The notes beneath the pieces are model-generated. The model was given only the letters and a program-made list of their open reading frames with translations, searched no databases and was not told where the DNA came from. From the NCBI GenBank assembly GCA_963699805.1, contig CAVOVH010000008.1, forward strand, positions 310,001 through 374,000: a stretch of DNA of 64,000 nt, written 5' to 3'. This stretch comes from JAGTVG01 sp963699805 (lineage in GTDB: Bacteria; Bacteroidota; Bacteroidia; Cytophagales; Cyclobacteriaceae). The position numbers and the translations under genes were made by a program. Every line of letters starts with the position of its first letter. The first letter of the stretch is position 1. Below, one piece after another: positions 27,701 through 36,167 of this stretch.

Positions 27701-28011
27701 CTGATATGGATCAAAGGCTGAAGGACCTGGATAGAAAATTGAATGGGGATTATAGTCTTAATAGACGGGAATTCCCGGTGCCGCCCTCGATCTCTTCCCG
27801 GATCAATGCCATCGTGAATGGATTGTATCTTTCTACTTCCAATCCAACAGAGACACAAAGATCATCCTTGGAGATTGTGAAAAAAGATTTTGGAGCAGTA
27901 TATTCCGGGATTAAAAAGATTGTCGAAGAAGATATGGTAAACCTGGAGAATGAACTTGAAAATGCAGGAGCACCATGGACGCCAGGACGGCTTCCGGCAT
28001 GGGAAAAATAG
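24730..28011 (+). CDS. Sortilin/VPS10-like BNR-repeat beta-propeller protein
   Basis: 1093 residues from the ATG at 24730. Signal peptide at 1-19 (ends LFAQ). Residues about 35-730 hold many Asp-box repeats: KTVNAGITW, RSKDGGKSW, RTRDGGKTW, KSSDGGDHW, HSIDRGQSW, TTDGGKTF, RSDDRGNSW, TENGGDSW and KSMDRGVTW, consistent with two beta-propellers. Residues about 750-940 form a beta domain (FTIRDDKDYIIRSIEIDPEK) and 960-1093 a helical tail. It is secreted or surface exposed; the family is often labelled glycosidase, but no catalytic set is evident. Same opening as the partial protein at 1-1695 (SIGPALTSGRIADIAVSP), so paralogous. Stand-alone gene. Confidence 0.92.
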   Translation: MNKTIFLIYFLSFPFMLFAQKNKSEKSEMKVFDPDLFKGMSFRSIGPALTSGRIADIAVSPVDINTWYVGVAAGGVWKTVNAGITWTPLFDDQGSYSIGCVTIDPNNPHIIWVGTGENNNQRSVAYGDGIYRSKDGGKSWEHMGLKQSEHIGNILVHPKNSDIVYVAAYGPLWSAGGDRGVFRTRDGGKTWERILFISDHTGINEIHMDPRDPDVLYAAAHQRRRHVYTYIGGGPESAIYKSSDGGDHWEKVMNGMPKVDIGRIGLDISPVNPDHLYAIVETVGEEGGFFHSIDRGQSWEKMSNYTTSGNYYQEIVCDPGDLETIYAMDTWFHYTTDGGKTFKMVGEDNKHVDNHALWINPDNTSHMIVGCDGGLYITYDHAVSWEFIANLPVTQFYKVSVDHDSPFYQVYGGTQDNFSMGGPSRTTNVAGIVNADWYVTNGGDGFESVVDPENPDIVYAQSQYGWLVRYDKKSGELLDIKPMEREGEEAYRWNWDAPLLISPHKSTRLYFAANKVFRSDDRGNSWTVISDDLTRQIDRNQIPVMGKVWSMDAVEKNKSTSIYGNIVSLDESPLKEGLLYAGTDDGLIQVTENGGDSWKKISPIQGIPDMTYVNYLLASQHNEETVYAVFNNHKNGDFKPYIVKSMDRGVTWRAITSDLPERGSVYVLAEDHINPDLLFAGTEFGLFLTMDGGTHWIQLKAGLPVIAIRDIAIQKRENDLVLASFGRGFYILDDYSPLRMINPEFIDQEAYIFPIKESWMFIQSRPLGLRGKSFQGASYYTAENPPVGATFTYYLKEDIKTQKERRQENEKELIEKGENVSYPSFGEMRSEDDESEPKLIFTIRDDKDYIIRSIEIDPEKGIHRITWDFHYPPKTPTSVSAPAFEDPFSEPDNGPLALPGTYSVSMEKLQNGVLTELVAPVIFSTEFLNNTSLPASDQKALFSFEEDVSEVLRVVSGTSRTLEELKEKLRYIKVAVSHTSGLPEEILLKVTDMDQRLKDLDRKLNGDYSLNRREFPVPPSISSRINAIVNGLYLSTSNPTETQRSSLEIVKKDFGAVYSGIKKIVEEDMVNLENELENAGAPWTPGRLPAWEK

Positions 28012-28153
28012 TTGAGCAGTTAATCAGGCAAAGACCATAAAGATCCCCTTAAGACTTCAAAGAAGAATTGCTTAAGAAAGTATATACTTTACAGTATTCC
28101 CAGAACCTTCATGCCCTTTACCCGACTTTTAATCTGCGAATTCAAACTTTTCG

Positions 28154-28429
28154 CTATTTCTTTTCCTTATTATATCCATCTACTGCTGAATCGATGGTAT
28201 CCAGGAGTTTCTGAGATACTTTTCTGGGATGTTTCTGCTTGTATTTCTTCAGGATCTCTAATGATTTCTTGGCATATTCTTTAAGGCCAACTGGATTTCC
28301 ATCAAATCCATAGCTTCCCAATACGAATTCCAATTTTGAACGGATATCATAAAATTGTTCATCGCCTAATTTTTCGAATTGTGCCAGGGCATCTTTACAT
28401 GCCTTTTCTAGTTTTTGGTTCATGCTCAT
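28154..28429 (-). CDS. Small soluble helical protein of unknown function
   Basis: 91 residues (ATG 28429; a second ATG two codons in). Highly charged, predicted mostly alpha-helical, with no signal or membrane segment and no Cys motif apart from one Cys near residue 11. A DGNPVGLKEYAKKSLEILKK segment recalls short helical-repeat proteins, but I recognise no family. It has about 220 bases of AT-rich sequence before it and lies convergent with the sortilin-like gene, so it is probably its own transcription unit. Confidence 0.6.
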   Translation of the reverse strand: MSMNQKLEKACKDALAQFEKLGDEQFYDIRSKLEFVLGSYGFDGNPVGLKEYAKKSLEILKKYKQKHPRKVSQKLLDTIDSAVDGYNKEKK

Positions 28430-28651
28430 GTTAAATAATTTTAAATGCTAAATAATTATACCGCAAAATTACGAGTAATTAACAATCCACCACACGTTAT
28501 CATTTAAATAGGTGTTGGTTATTTTACTATACGAAATTAGTATATATTCGGAACAAAAAATCAGAAATAAAATCAAATGATTAGTCGAATATATTATTTA
28601 CCCATAATATTGTTTTTCAGTTCAATTTTCAACCAAATAAAAAATTGATTT

Positions 28652-30202
28652 TCATAAGGGAATGTTCCCATGTTTTTTTTGTGGGATCTTATCCACTTTA
28701 TTTTCCAACATCGAAAAGGTTGAAATGAGTTTCGACCGGGTTTCAGCCGGATAAATAATTTCATCGACATACCCACGGGAAGCAGCAAGATAGGGATTGG
28801 CAAAAATCCGGTTATATTCCTCTTCCCTTCTCTCCAGGGTCTTTACGGGATCTCCGGAATTTTCGATCTCTTTTTTAAATATGATCTCCGCAGCTCCCTT
28901 TGCTCCCATCACCGCGATTTCTGCCGAGGGCCATGCATAGTTATAATCCGCACCAATATGTTTGGAATTCATTACATCATACGCCCCGCCATAGGCCTTC
29001 CGGGTAATTACCGTAACCCTGGGGACGGTGGCTTCTGAAAAAGCATAAAGTAGCTTTGCCCCGTTGGTAATGATTGCGTTCCATTCCTGTTCGGTCCCTG
29101 GCAAAAAACCAGGTACATCTTCAAAAACCAGGAGAGGGATATTAAAGGCATCACAGAATCTGACAAACCTTGCGCCTTTAATACTCGCATGGATATCAAG
29201 GACACCCGCCAGGATTGCGGGCTGATTGGCCACGATCCCGATACTTCTTCCAGCCAACCTGGCAAATCCGACGATGATGTTTTCTGCAAAATTCTGATGG
29301 ACCTCCAGAAAACTTCCCGGATCAACCGTGTGCTGAATGACCTCAATCATATCATATGCTTTACCAGAATCTTTTGGTATGATATGATTGAGAGCGGTTC
29401 TTATTTCATCCTCCGGATCATAATGCAAAAGAGGTGGCTCATCTTCACAATTGGATGGAAGATAGGACAATAATTGTTTGATGTTGTTCAGGCAAACAAT
29501 CTCATTTTCACAGGAGAAATGGGCTACCCCACTTTTCCGGCTATGAGCTTCACTACCACCCAGTTGCTCTGAAGTTACGTCTTCATGGGTAACGGTTTTA
29601 ACTACCTTGGGTCCCGTTACAAACATATAAGAGGTCTTTTCCACCATCAGGATAAAATCTGTTATGGCCGGGGAATATACAGCTCCTCCCGCACAGGGTC
29701 CCATGATGGCAGATATCTGCGGAATCACTCCGGAAGCCAAGGTATTCTTGTAAAATATATCCGCATATCCTCCCAGCGACACTACACCTTCCTGGATTCG
29801 GGCACCTCCTGAATCATTCAGTCCGATCATTGGGTATCCATTCTTTAGGGCCAGATCCATCAACCTTACAATCTTTTCAGCATGTGCCTCAGACAATGAT
29901 CCTCCGAAGACGGTAAAGTCCTGGGAATAAACATAAACGGTTCTGCCATTAATTTTACCGTATCCGGTAACCACCCCATCTCCCAGGTATTTTTCCTTTT
30001 CCAATCCGAATTCATAGCTTCGATGGGTCACCAGTTGTCCGGTTTCATGAAAGGAACGCTTATCTAACAGATATTCGATCCTTTCCCGGGCTGTCAGTTT
30101 GCCTTTCTGATGCTGGACCTCGATCCGTTTTTGCCCACCTCCCAAGACTGCCTGATTTTTTAAATGCTCGAGATGTTTGAATTTATCCTCCTGATTGGCC
30201 AT
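28652..30202 (-). CDS. Acyl-CoA carboxylase beta subunit (propionyl/methylmalonyl-CoA carboxyltransferase)
   Basis: 516 residues, full length for PccB/MmdA. N-terminal carboxyltransferase half: GKLTARERIEYLLDK, VYSQDFTVFGGSLSEAHAEK, LNDSGGARIQEGVVSLGGYA and MGPCAGGAVYSPA (oxyanion glycines). C-terminal half: GILDIHASIKGARFVRFCD-like stretch, FEDVPGFLPGTEQEW, RKAYGGAYDVMNSKH and AVMGAKGAAEIIF. It transfers carboxyl between biotin and propionyl-CoA or methylmalonyl-CoA. No biotin carboxylase, biotin carrier or decarboxylase membrane subunit is adjacent. A degraded relative lies at 10325-10744. Confidence 0.93.
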   Translation of the reverse strand: MANQEDKFKHLEHLKNQAVLGGGQKRIEVQHQKGKLTARERIEYLLDKRSFHETGQLVTHRSYEFGLEKEKYLGDGVVTGYGKINGRTVYVYSQDFTVFGGSLSEAHAEKIVRLMDLALKNGYPMIGLNDSGGARIQEGVVSLGGYADIFYKNTLASGVIPQISAIMGPCAGGAVYSPAITDFILMVEKTSYMFVTGPKVVKTVTHEDVTSEQLGGSEAHSRKSGVAHFSCENEIVCLNNIKQLLSYLPSNCEDEPPLLHYDPEDEIRTALNHIIPKDSGKAYDMIEVIQHTVDPGSFLEVHQNFAENIIVGFARLAGRSIGIVANQPAILAGVLDIHASIKGARFVRFCDAFNIPLLVFEDVPGFLPGTEQEWNAIITNGAKLLYAFSEATVPRVTVITRKAYGGAYDVMNSKHIGADYNYAWPSAEIAVMGAKGAAEIIFKKEIENSGDPVKTLERREEEYNRIFANPYLAASRGYVDEIIYPAETRSKLISTFSMLENKVDKIPQKKHGNIPL

Positions 30203-30348
30203 GTTCTGTTTGGTTTATTTAAAATAATAGCAATATCAAATCAATTGATTGGATAATATAATTAATTCCCGGGCTTCGCGTAGGTTTATTCTCAATAATT
30301 TCATCCTGCCATAACAAAAAATAATATCTCCCGTTTCATAATTTATAG

Positions 30349-30356
30349 TATATTTG
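30349..30356 (+). promoter_or_regulatory. Bacteroidota -7 box for the Ppx/GppA gene
   Basis: TATATTTG fits TAnnTTTG, followed by CC, 16 bases before the ATG at 30373. This implies a very short leader. No clear TTTG at -33. Confidence 0.45.
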
Positions 30357-30372
30357 CCAAATTTTTGAATGC

Positions 30373-31326
30373 ATGCAGGACAGTCATATAGCAATATTGG
30401 ATCTCGGAACGAATACTTTTCACCTGTTGATCGCAGTGATCCGCGATGATCATTTTACGATCATCCACCGGGAAAAATTTGCTGTAAAACTGGGGGAAGG
30501 TGGGATCAATCGTAGAATAATCACCGATGAAGCATGGAACCGAGGGATCATGGCCATCAAAAAAATCAATACCCTGATTCAATCCTATCAGGTGAAAGAA
30601 ATAAGGTCCATTGCTACAAGTGCGATTCGAAATGCAAGCAACGGAGCTCAATTCCTTAACGCGATCCAATCGGTCACAGGGATCACAGCGGAAGCAATTG
30701 ATGGTAACCAGGAGGCTGAATATATTTATTACGGGGTTCGTCAGGCCATCCTTCTTGGCAAAAAACCAGCACTGATCATGGATATCGGCGGGGGAAGTGT
30801 CGAATATATCATTGCCAATCAGGATGAAATATTATGGAAAAAAAGTTTTGAGATTGGGGCTCAAAGACTTCATGACTTATTCCATCATCACGACCCGGTC
30901 AAAAAGGAGGATATCCTGAATTTAAAGAATTACCTTGAGCTTGCTTTGCATCCACTAAGTCAGGCTTTAACCAAATATCAGCCCGAAACATTAATAGGAT
31001 GTTCGGGAACTTTTGACACCCTTCGTGAAATTTACTGCATCAGAAACAATATACAAAAGGATAAAAAACCACCGGAATTTTCAGTTGATATCAAGGCGTT
31101 TTTGTCCTTACATCATGAGATCATTGGTAAAAATAAGGAAGAAAAGCTGGCCATTCCGGGGATGTCTCCCATGCGCGCGGATATGATTAGCATGGCCAGT
31201 TCCCTCATCCATTTTACGCTTTCAAAATTTCCTTTCAGACAATTGAAAACATCTTCCTATTCATTGAAGGAGGGTATCTTGAGTGAAATTGTTGATCATG
31301 CGCAGATCATTGAGATGAGCGCATGA
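30373..31326 (+). CDS. Ppx/GppA-family exopolyphosphatase/phosphatase
   Basis: 317 residues, the short two-domain form (ASKHA fold) without the HD-type C-terminal domain of long Ppx proteins. Phosphate-loop motifs: AILDLGTNTFHLLIAV (8-23), DEAWNRGIMAIKK, SIATSAIRNASNG, MDIGGGSVEYI and IGCSGTFDTL. It hydrolyses polyphosphate or pppGpp; sequence alone does not decide which. Start ATG at 30373 lies next to a good -7 box. Divergent from the carboxylase gene. Confidence 0.92.
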   Translation: MQDSHIAILDLGTNTFHLLIAVIRDDHFTIIHREKFAVKLGEGGINRRIITDEAWNRGIMAIKKINTLIQSYQVKEIRSIATSAIRNASNGAQFLNAIQSVTGITAEAIDGNQEAEYIYYGVRQAILLGKKPALIMDIGGGSVEYIIANQDEILWKKSFEIGAQRLHDLFHHHDPVKKEDILNLKNYLELALHPLSQALTKYQPETLIGCSGTFDTLREIYCIRNNIQKDKKPPEFSVDIKAFLSLHHEIIGKNKEEKLAIPGMSPMRADMISMASSLIHFTLSKFPFRQLKTSSYSLKEGILSEIVDHAQIIEMSA

Positions 31327-31403
31327 CCAATAATCCTGATCCCTTCATTTCAATTTTCAGGGCAATTATTATTCATTTCAGATCCATTTGAAAAATGATT
31401 CCC

Positions 31404-31411
31404 TAATTTTG
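31404..31411 (+). promoter_or_regulatory. Possible -7 box for the Ldh-family gene
   Basis: TAATTTTG followed by CACAG, 17 bases before the ATG at 31429. A TTTG lies at 31387-31390 but only 13 bases upstream, closer than usual. Confidence 0.4.
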
Positions 31412-31428
31412 CACAGAATTCTTCAGAT

Positions 31429-32517
31429 ATGAAAAAATTTGATGTAAATGAATTGAAGCAATTCTGTCTCGAGGTTTTTAAAAAAATAGGATGCCCGGAG
31501 GAGGATGCAGAATTAGCCAGTGATGTTTTGTTAGCGGCTGACCTACGTGGAGTTGATTCCCATGGTGTAGCGCGGTTATCGGGTTATGTCAGATTATGGG
31601 AAAAGGGAAGACTGAATCCTGCTCCTAAAATTGAAATCATAAGGGAAACGCCCAGCACCGCGGTAATCGATGGTGATCAGGGATTGGGCCTTATAGTTGC
31701 TCCCAGGGCCATGGACATCGCCATACAAAAAGCAACGCAATCAGGAACATGCTGGATATCCATCAAAAATTCTAACCATTTTGGCATTGCAGGTTATCAT
31801 GCTATGAAAGCATTGAAACATCAGATGATTGGCATTGCCATGACGAATGCGAGTCCGCTCGTCGCACCTACTTTTTCAAGGGAAAGAATGCTGGGCACCA
31901 ATCCGATCGCGGTAGCCATCCCTGCGAAAAACCAACCTCCCTTTGTGGCCGATTTTTCCACAACGACTGTGGCCAACGGCAAACTTGAGATCTTACAGCG
32001 AAAAGGAGAAAAAGCGCCTGGGGGATGGATCCAGACAAAAGAAGGACGTGATTCCATTGACCCGAATGAACTCAAATCCGGTGGTGCATTGCTTCCCCTC
32101 GGAAGTGACCGGGAACACGGCAGTCATAAAGGATATTGCCTTGGATCCATTGTCGATATCTTTTCCGCGGTGTTGAGCGGAGCTAATTATGGCCCATGGG
32201 CTCCCCCTTTCGTCAGTTTCCTGCCACTTCCGGAAAATCCTGTTGGGGAAGGACTGGGTCATTTTATAGGTGCCATGCGGATTGATGCCTTTCGCGAGGC
32301 AGAAGCATTTCTGGACCATATGGATACCTGGATCCAGCGATTCCGGGAAGCTTCGCCCGCAGAAGGATTTGAGAGAGTGCTTATCCCGGGTGATCCTGAA
32401 AGAATATTTGAAGATGAACGGAGGAGAGATGGCATTCCCCTATTGCAAGCCGTAATTGAGGATCTTCATCAGATTGGAGAAAAAATGGGAGTGGAATTTA
32501 ATCCCAAGGTTTTCTAG
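31429..32517 (+). CDS. Malate/L-lactate dehydrogenase (Ldh_2/YlbC-type) family oxidoreductase
   Basis: 362 residues. This is the NAD(P)-dependent family unrelated to classical LDH/MDH. Motifs: DLRGVDSHGVARL (catalytic His), IKNSNHFGIAGYHAM, GTNPIAVAIPA, VADFSTTTVANGK and SHKGYCLGSIVDIF. Members reduce 2-oxo acids such as oxaloacetate, 2,3-diketogulonate, ureidoglycolate or sulfolactate precursors; substrate not determinable here. Single gene with its own likely promoter. Confidence 0.9.
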   Translation: MKKFDVNELKQFCLEVFKKIGCPEEDAELASDVLLAADLRGVDSHGVARLSGYVRLWEKGRLNPAPKIEIIRETPSTAVIDGDQGLGLIVAPRAMDIAIQKATQSGTCWISIKNSNHFGIAGYHAMKALKHQMIGIAMTNASPLVAPTFSRERMLGTNPIAVAIPAKNQPPFVADFSTTTVANGKLEILQRKGEKAPGGWIQTKEGRDSIDPNELKSGGALLPLGSDREHGSHKGYCLGSIVDIFSAVLSGANYGPWAPPFVSFLPLPENPVGEGLGHFIGAMRIDAFREAEAFLDHMDTWIQRFREASPAEGFERVLIPGDPERIFEDERRRDGIPLLQAVIEDLHQIGEKMGVEFNPKVF

Positions 32518-32661
32518 ATGAATTAAAATTTTGAATCAGGGAACCTTCTTAATTCATTCTTATTCAAACATATTCATCAGAAAAATAATTTAGCCATCTT
32601 TCCGCTTCCTTACTATCAGAAGTTCAGCTAAACTTGTGAATTTCACGGATTCAAATTTCCA

Positions 32662-33210
32662 CTACAGGGTAAATCCGATGCGGAACACCCAGGGACTGTC
32701 ATAAGGAGATCGTATATTATCATAAATCACATTATACATGGCCGTGATGGTGAATCCCCCTCTTCTGCCGATAGGTTGAAAAAAGCCTCCCCCCAAAAAC
32801 AGGGCAGGAACCCATTCACGTGTGTAAATGATTTGATCATTGGGAAGGATCTCACCATATTCAAAATTGAGGGTTTCATATTCTGCATATAAAAACAAAG
32901 GCAATTTCAGGAGGCTAAAGTTCTGGCGTAAAAATAATTTTCCCCCATAGGTATTGGTCTGGTAATCAAATCTATCATCTTTATAGTACTGATAAGTGAT
33001 GCCCACTCCACCCGATAAGCTTCGGGTGATCATATAACCTGCGACTGGTGATACATAAACATAAGTAATCGTTCCAAATGACAGGCTGAAGCCTCCACCG
33101 AAATACATCCTATCGAATACGGATGGTTTATCGCCTTCCTCGATCATTACCTGGGCGGAGGCCAGATTGAAACTGACCACGGCCAAAATTACCATAAGAA
33201 GCTTTTTCAT
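32662..33210 (-). CDS. Probable outer-membrane beta-barrel protein
   Basis: 182 residues, cleavable signal peptide (MKKLLMVILAVVSFNLASAQ). The rest alternates polar and aromatic residues (YITYVYVSP-like strands, FLYAEYETLNFEYGE, PALFLGGGFFQPIGRRGGF) and ends in the typical terminal Phe-x-Leu (FRIGFTL), consistent with an 8-strand barrel. No specific family recognised. It lies between convergent Ldh and the FtsB-like gene. Confidence 0.72.
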   Translation of the reverse strand: MKKLLMVILAVVSFNLASAQVMIEEGDKPSVFDRMYFGGGFSLSFGTITYVYVSPVAGYMITRSLSGGVGITYQYYKDDRFDYQTNTYGGKLFLRQNFSLLKLPLFLYAEYETLNFEYGEILPNDQIIYTREWVPALFLGGGFFQPIGRRGGFTITAMYNVIYDNIRSPYDSPWVFRIGFTL

Positions 33211-33251
33211 ATAAGATCAATTTAAAGAAATGAAATCAGGCTGGATGTTCT

Positions 33252-33542
33252 TCAATCTTCTTGCACAATTACAAACAGGTCCTCTGTCGGCTTTTTCATC
33301 AAATATTTTTCCCTGGCAAATTTCTCAAGCAATCTATCATTGCTTAACAATTCTTCTCGGTCCGTTTCAACATCCCGGATCATTTGAATATAATATTCTT
33401 TTTCCTTTTCAAGATCGCCCAATTTTCTTCTCTTTTTATATTGAGAATAAAAATCATTGGCATCAATGAACAACATCCAGATGAGAAAAAAAGCCCCAAT
33501 GAGGAAATAAAAATTTTTCAGGTAACCTGGCAGACGTTTCAC
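33252..33542 (-). CDS. FtsB/DivIC-like septum formation initiator protein
   Basis: 96 residues from a GTG at 33542; an in-frame TTG at 33560 would give 102 but overlaps the likely promoter (TACTTTAG on minus, plus coordinates 33561-33568). One membrane helix (about 12-30, LIGAFFLIWMLFI) is followed by a coiled coil (RRKLGDLEKEKEYYIQMI, then DREELLSNDRLLEKFARE) and the family end YLMKKPTEDLFVI. It bridges cell-division proteins at the septum, by homology. It follows eno downstream but is separated by a terminator. Confidence 0.82.
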   Translation of the reverse strand: MKRLPGYLKNFYFLIGAFFLIWMLFIDANDFYSQYKKRRKLGDLEKEKEYYIQMIRDVETDREELLSNDRLLEKFAREKYLMKKPTEDLFVIVQED

Positions 33543-33587
33543 GTTTGTTGATTTTTGCAACTAAAGTAATAAAATACAGGTAAATAA

Positions 33588-33615
33588 AAAAGCCCTGAAA
33601 GGATACAGGGCTTTT
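33588..33615 (-). terminator. Intrinsic terminator after eno
   Basis: AAAAGCCCTG (33588-33597) pairs with CAGGGCTTTT (33606-33615), loop 8 bases, with A- and T-runs on both sides so it can act in either direction. On the minus strand it is 24 bases past the eno stop. Confidence 0.88.
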
Positions 33616-33638
33616 TTTTTCCAAAAAATATGTAAAGT

Positions 33639-34916
33639 TTATTTTGAAGGATAATGGGCTACTTCCCCGAGTTCCTCTTCGATTCTAAGCAACTGATTGT
33701 ATTTTGCCATTCTGTCAGATCTTGACATGGAACCGGTTTTGATCTGACCTGAATTTGTGGCAACGGCAATGTCGGCAATGGTCGAGTCTTCGGTTTCGCC
33801 TGACCGATGAGATATCACGGTGGTCCAGCCCGCTTTATGTGCCATTTCAATGGCATCAAGGGTTTCGGATAGCGTGCCGATCTGATTGACTTTGATCAGG
33901 ATAGAATTACCGCATTTTTCCTTGATGGCTCTTTTCAGGAATTTAACATTCGTGACCAGCACATCATCTCCCACCAGCTGGCACTTATTTCCAATTTTTT
34001 TTGTAAGAAGCGCCCAGCCTTCCCAGTCATTCTCAGAACAACCATCTTCGACCGAATCGATCGGATATTTACTGATCAGCTCAGCCAGATAATCAATCTG
34101 TTCCTCAATGGTCCGGATAGCTCCTTGGCCACCTTCAAATTTTGTATAATCATACTTGCCATTCACAAAAAACTCAGAGGCAGCGCAGTCAAGGGCAATG
34201 GTCAAATCTTTGCCTGGTTTATAACCAGCCGCTTCGATGGCTTTCAATACACTGTCGAGTGCCTCTTCGGTACCTCCGGAAAAATTCGGAGCGAATCCAC
34301 CTTCATCCCCTACGGCGGTACTTAATCCTTTTTCCTTGATGATTTTTTTAAGACTATGAAATACTTCAGATCCCATTCTGATAGCTTCTGAAAAGGAAGG
34401 AGCTCCCACTGGGCGGATCATGAATTCCTGGAAGGCAATGGGAGCGTCGGAATGAGATCCCCCATTGATAATGTTCATCATGGGTACAGGCAATGTATGG
34501 GCATTCACTCCCCCAATGTACCTGAACAAGGGCATTCCCAGCTCTTCCGCAGCCGCCTTAGCCACGGCCAGGGATACACCCAGGATGGCATTGGCGCCCA
34601 GTTTCCCTTTGTTGTCGGTTCCGTCCAGCTCGATCATAATCGAATCGATCAGGTTCTGATCAAAAACGGAAAGCCCGATCAATTCTTCTGCAATGGTTTC
34701 ATTTACATTTTCAACCGCTTTCAATACTCCTTTACCCGAAAATTTTGATTTATCGCCATCACGCAATTCCACTGCCTCATTTTCTCCAGTCGACGCTCCT
34801 GATGGAACAGCCGCACGACCCAATATCCCGTTCTCAGTTATAATGTCAACTTCGATGGTTGGGTTCCCTCTGGAATCCATGATCTGTCTGGCGTGTATAC
34901 TTTCTATAAAGCTCAT
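33639..34916 (-). CDS. eno: Enolase
   Basis: 425 residues, normal length. Hallmarks: ARQIMDSRGNPTIEVD, GAILGVSLAVAKAAAEE-type segment, GDEGGFAPN, the metal and catalytic region SVEDGCSENDWEGW, DDVLVTN, ILIKVNQIGTLSET and SHRSGETEDSTIAD. It converts 2-phosphoglycerate to phosphoenolpyruvate in glycolysis. It lies 12 bases downstream of carA in the same transcript and ends in a strong terminator. Confidence 0.97.
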   Translation of the reverse strand: MSFIESIHARQIMDSRGNPTIEVDIITENGILGRAAVPSGASTGENEAVELRDGDKSKFSGKGVLKAVENVNETIAEELIGLSVFDQNLIDSIMIELDGTDNKGKLGANAILGVSLAVAKAAAEELGMPLFRYIGGVNAHTLPVPMMNIINGGSHSDAPIAFQEFMIRPVGAPSFSEAIRMGSEVFHSLKKIIKEKGLSTAVGDEGGFAPNFSGGTEEALDSVLKAIEAAGYKPGKDLTIALDCAASEFFVNGKYDYTKFEGGQGAIRTIEEQIDYLAELISKYPIDSVEDGCSENDWEGWALLTKKIGNKCQLVGDDVLVTNVKFLKRAIKEKCGNSILIKVNQIGTLSETLDAIEMAHKAGWTTVISHRSGETEDSTIADIAVATNSGQIKTGSMSRSDRMAKYNQLLRIEEELGEVAHYPSK

Positions 34917-34928
34917 TTTAATAAAAGT

Positions 34929-36032
34929 TTAGTTATGATTCATTAATGAAAAAAAGTTCTCAAATAAGTAGCGGGAATCATGAGGCCCAGGAGAAGCCTC
35001 CGGATGATACTGGACCGAAAATGCCTTCTTGTTGTTCAGTTTCAATCCGGCCAGGGTCCCATCATTCAGATGAATATGGGTCATTACGACATTTGGATTT
35101 TTATGCAGATCATCTTTGTTTACGACGAATCCATGATTCTGGGAGGTCACTTCACTTTTCCCGGTCTCCAGATTCTTTACTGGATGGTTTAAGCCACGAT
35201 GGCCATGATGCATCTTATAGGTGGATATCCCATTTGCCAGGGCCATGATCTGATGTCCCAGGCAAATCCCGAATATGGGTTTATCCTTATCCAGGATCTC
35301 CTTTACAGTCTCTATGGCATAATCCATCGGGGCCGGATCACCCGGCCCGTTTGAAATGAAGAATCCATCAGGTTCCCAGGCCATCATTTCTTCAAACCGG
35401 GTCTTTGCCGGGAAAACCTTACAATAACAGCCTTTGGAAGCAATATTTTTCAGAATACTCTGCTTGATCCCAAGATCCAATACTGCCACCTTATATTTAC
35501 TTTCCTTATTACCATAAAAATAAGGTTTTGCAGTAGTTACCCTTGAAGCCAGTTCCAGACCATTCATGGAAGGCACCTTGTCGAGCTCTTTCCTCAGGAA
35601 AGCCTCCTCTAAATTTTCAGATGAGATTACGGCATTCATGGCTCCCTTATCACGGATATGCCGGACAAGCGCCCGTGTATCTATTTCCGTAATGCCAACC
35701 ACCTGATTCCGGAATAAATATTCCTGAAGTGATTCGTCGGCGGTCATTCTGCTGAAGATCTCTGAAAAATCGTTTACGACAATACCGGCGATTTGCGGTT
35801 TGTCGGATTCCGTCTCCAGCGTTTTGGCACCATAGTTCCCGATGTGTGAGGTGGTATTGACAATGATCTGACCGAAATACGATGGATCGGTATAAATCTC
35901 CTGATATCCAGTCATGCCGGTATTAAAACAGATCTCACCACCGGTGGTACCTATTCTGCCAATCGCTTTCCCTTTGAATGATGTGCCATCTTCGAGGATC
36001 AGTATGGCATCTTTACTGAAAATTTCCTTCAT
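34929..36032 (-). CDS. carA: Carbamoyl-phosphate synthase small subunit
   Basis: 367 residues from the ATG at 36032. An in-frame ATG at 36053 falls on the likely -7 box, so the inner start is preferred (MKEIFSKDAILILEDGTSF). N-terminal CPSase domain (GEICFNTGMTGYQEIYTDPS) and C-terminal class I glutaminase with the nucleophile Cys in GICLGHQIMAL, GPGDPAPMD, and the His-Glu pair in QYHPEASPGPHD. It supplies ammonia from glutamine to CarB for arginine and pyrimidine synthesis; carB is not in the window. Confidence 0.96.
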   Translation of the reverse strand: MKEIFSKDAILILEDGTSFKGKAIGRIGTTGGEICFNTGMTGYQEIYTDPSYFGQIIVNTTSHIGNYGAKTLETESDKPQIAGIVVNDFSEIFSRMTADESLQEYLFRNQVVGITEIDTRALVRHIRDKGAMNAVISSENLEEAFLRKELDKVPSMNGLELASRVTTAKPYFYGNKESKYKVAVLDLGIKQSILKNIASKGCYCKVFPAKTRFEEMMAWEPDGFFISNGPGDPAPMDYAIETVKEILDKDKPIFGICLGHQIMALANGISTYKMHHGHRGLNHPVKNLETGKSEVTSQNHGFVVNKDDLHKNPNVVMTHIHLNDGTLAGLKLNNKKAFSVQYHPEASPGPHDSRYLFENFFSLMNHN

Positions 36033-36050
36033 GAAGCCCGTTTTTATTGG

Positions 36051-36058
36051 CAAAATTA
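36051..36058 (-). promoter_or_regulatory. carA: Bacteroidota -7 box for carA-eno
   Basis: On the minus strand TAATTTTG followed by CC, 18 bases before the carA ATG at 36032. Being downstream of the rplQ terminator, it separates carA-eno from the ribosomal array. Confidence 0.6.
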
Positions 36059-36112
36059 ATTAATTCAATACTGTTTGCCTAAACTGAGTTGTTATTAATT
36101 TGTAAATAAAAA

Positions 36113-36139
36113 AAGGGATCCGAATATTTGAGATCCCTT
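36113..36139 (-). terminator. Intrinsic terminator closing the ribosomal/rpoA array
   Basis: Stem AAGGGATC (36113-36120) with GATCCCTT (36132-36139). On the minus strand it is followed by a T-run, 28 bases after the rplQ stop. Confidence 0.88.
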
Positions 36140-36167
36140 ATGCATTCATGAACAATTTGAATGTCTT

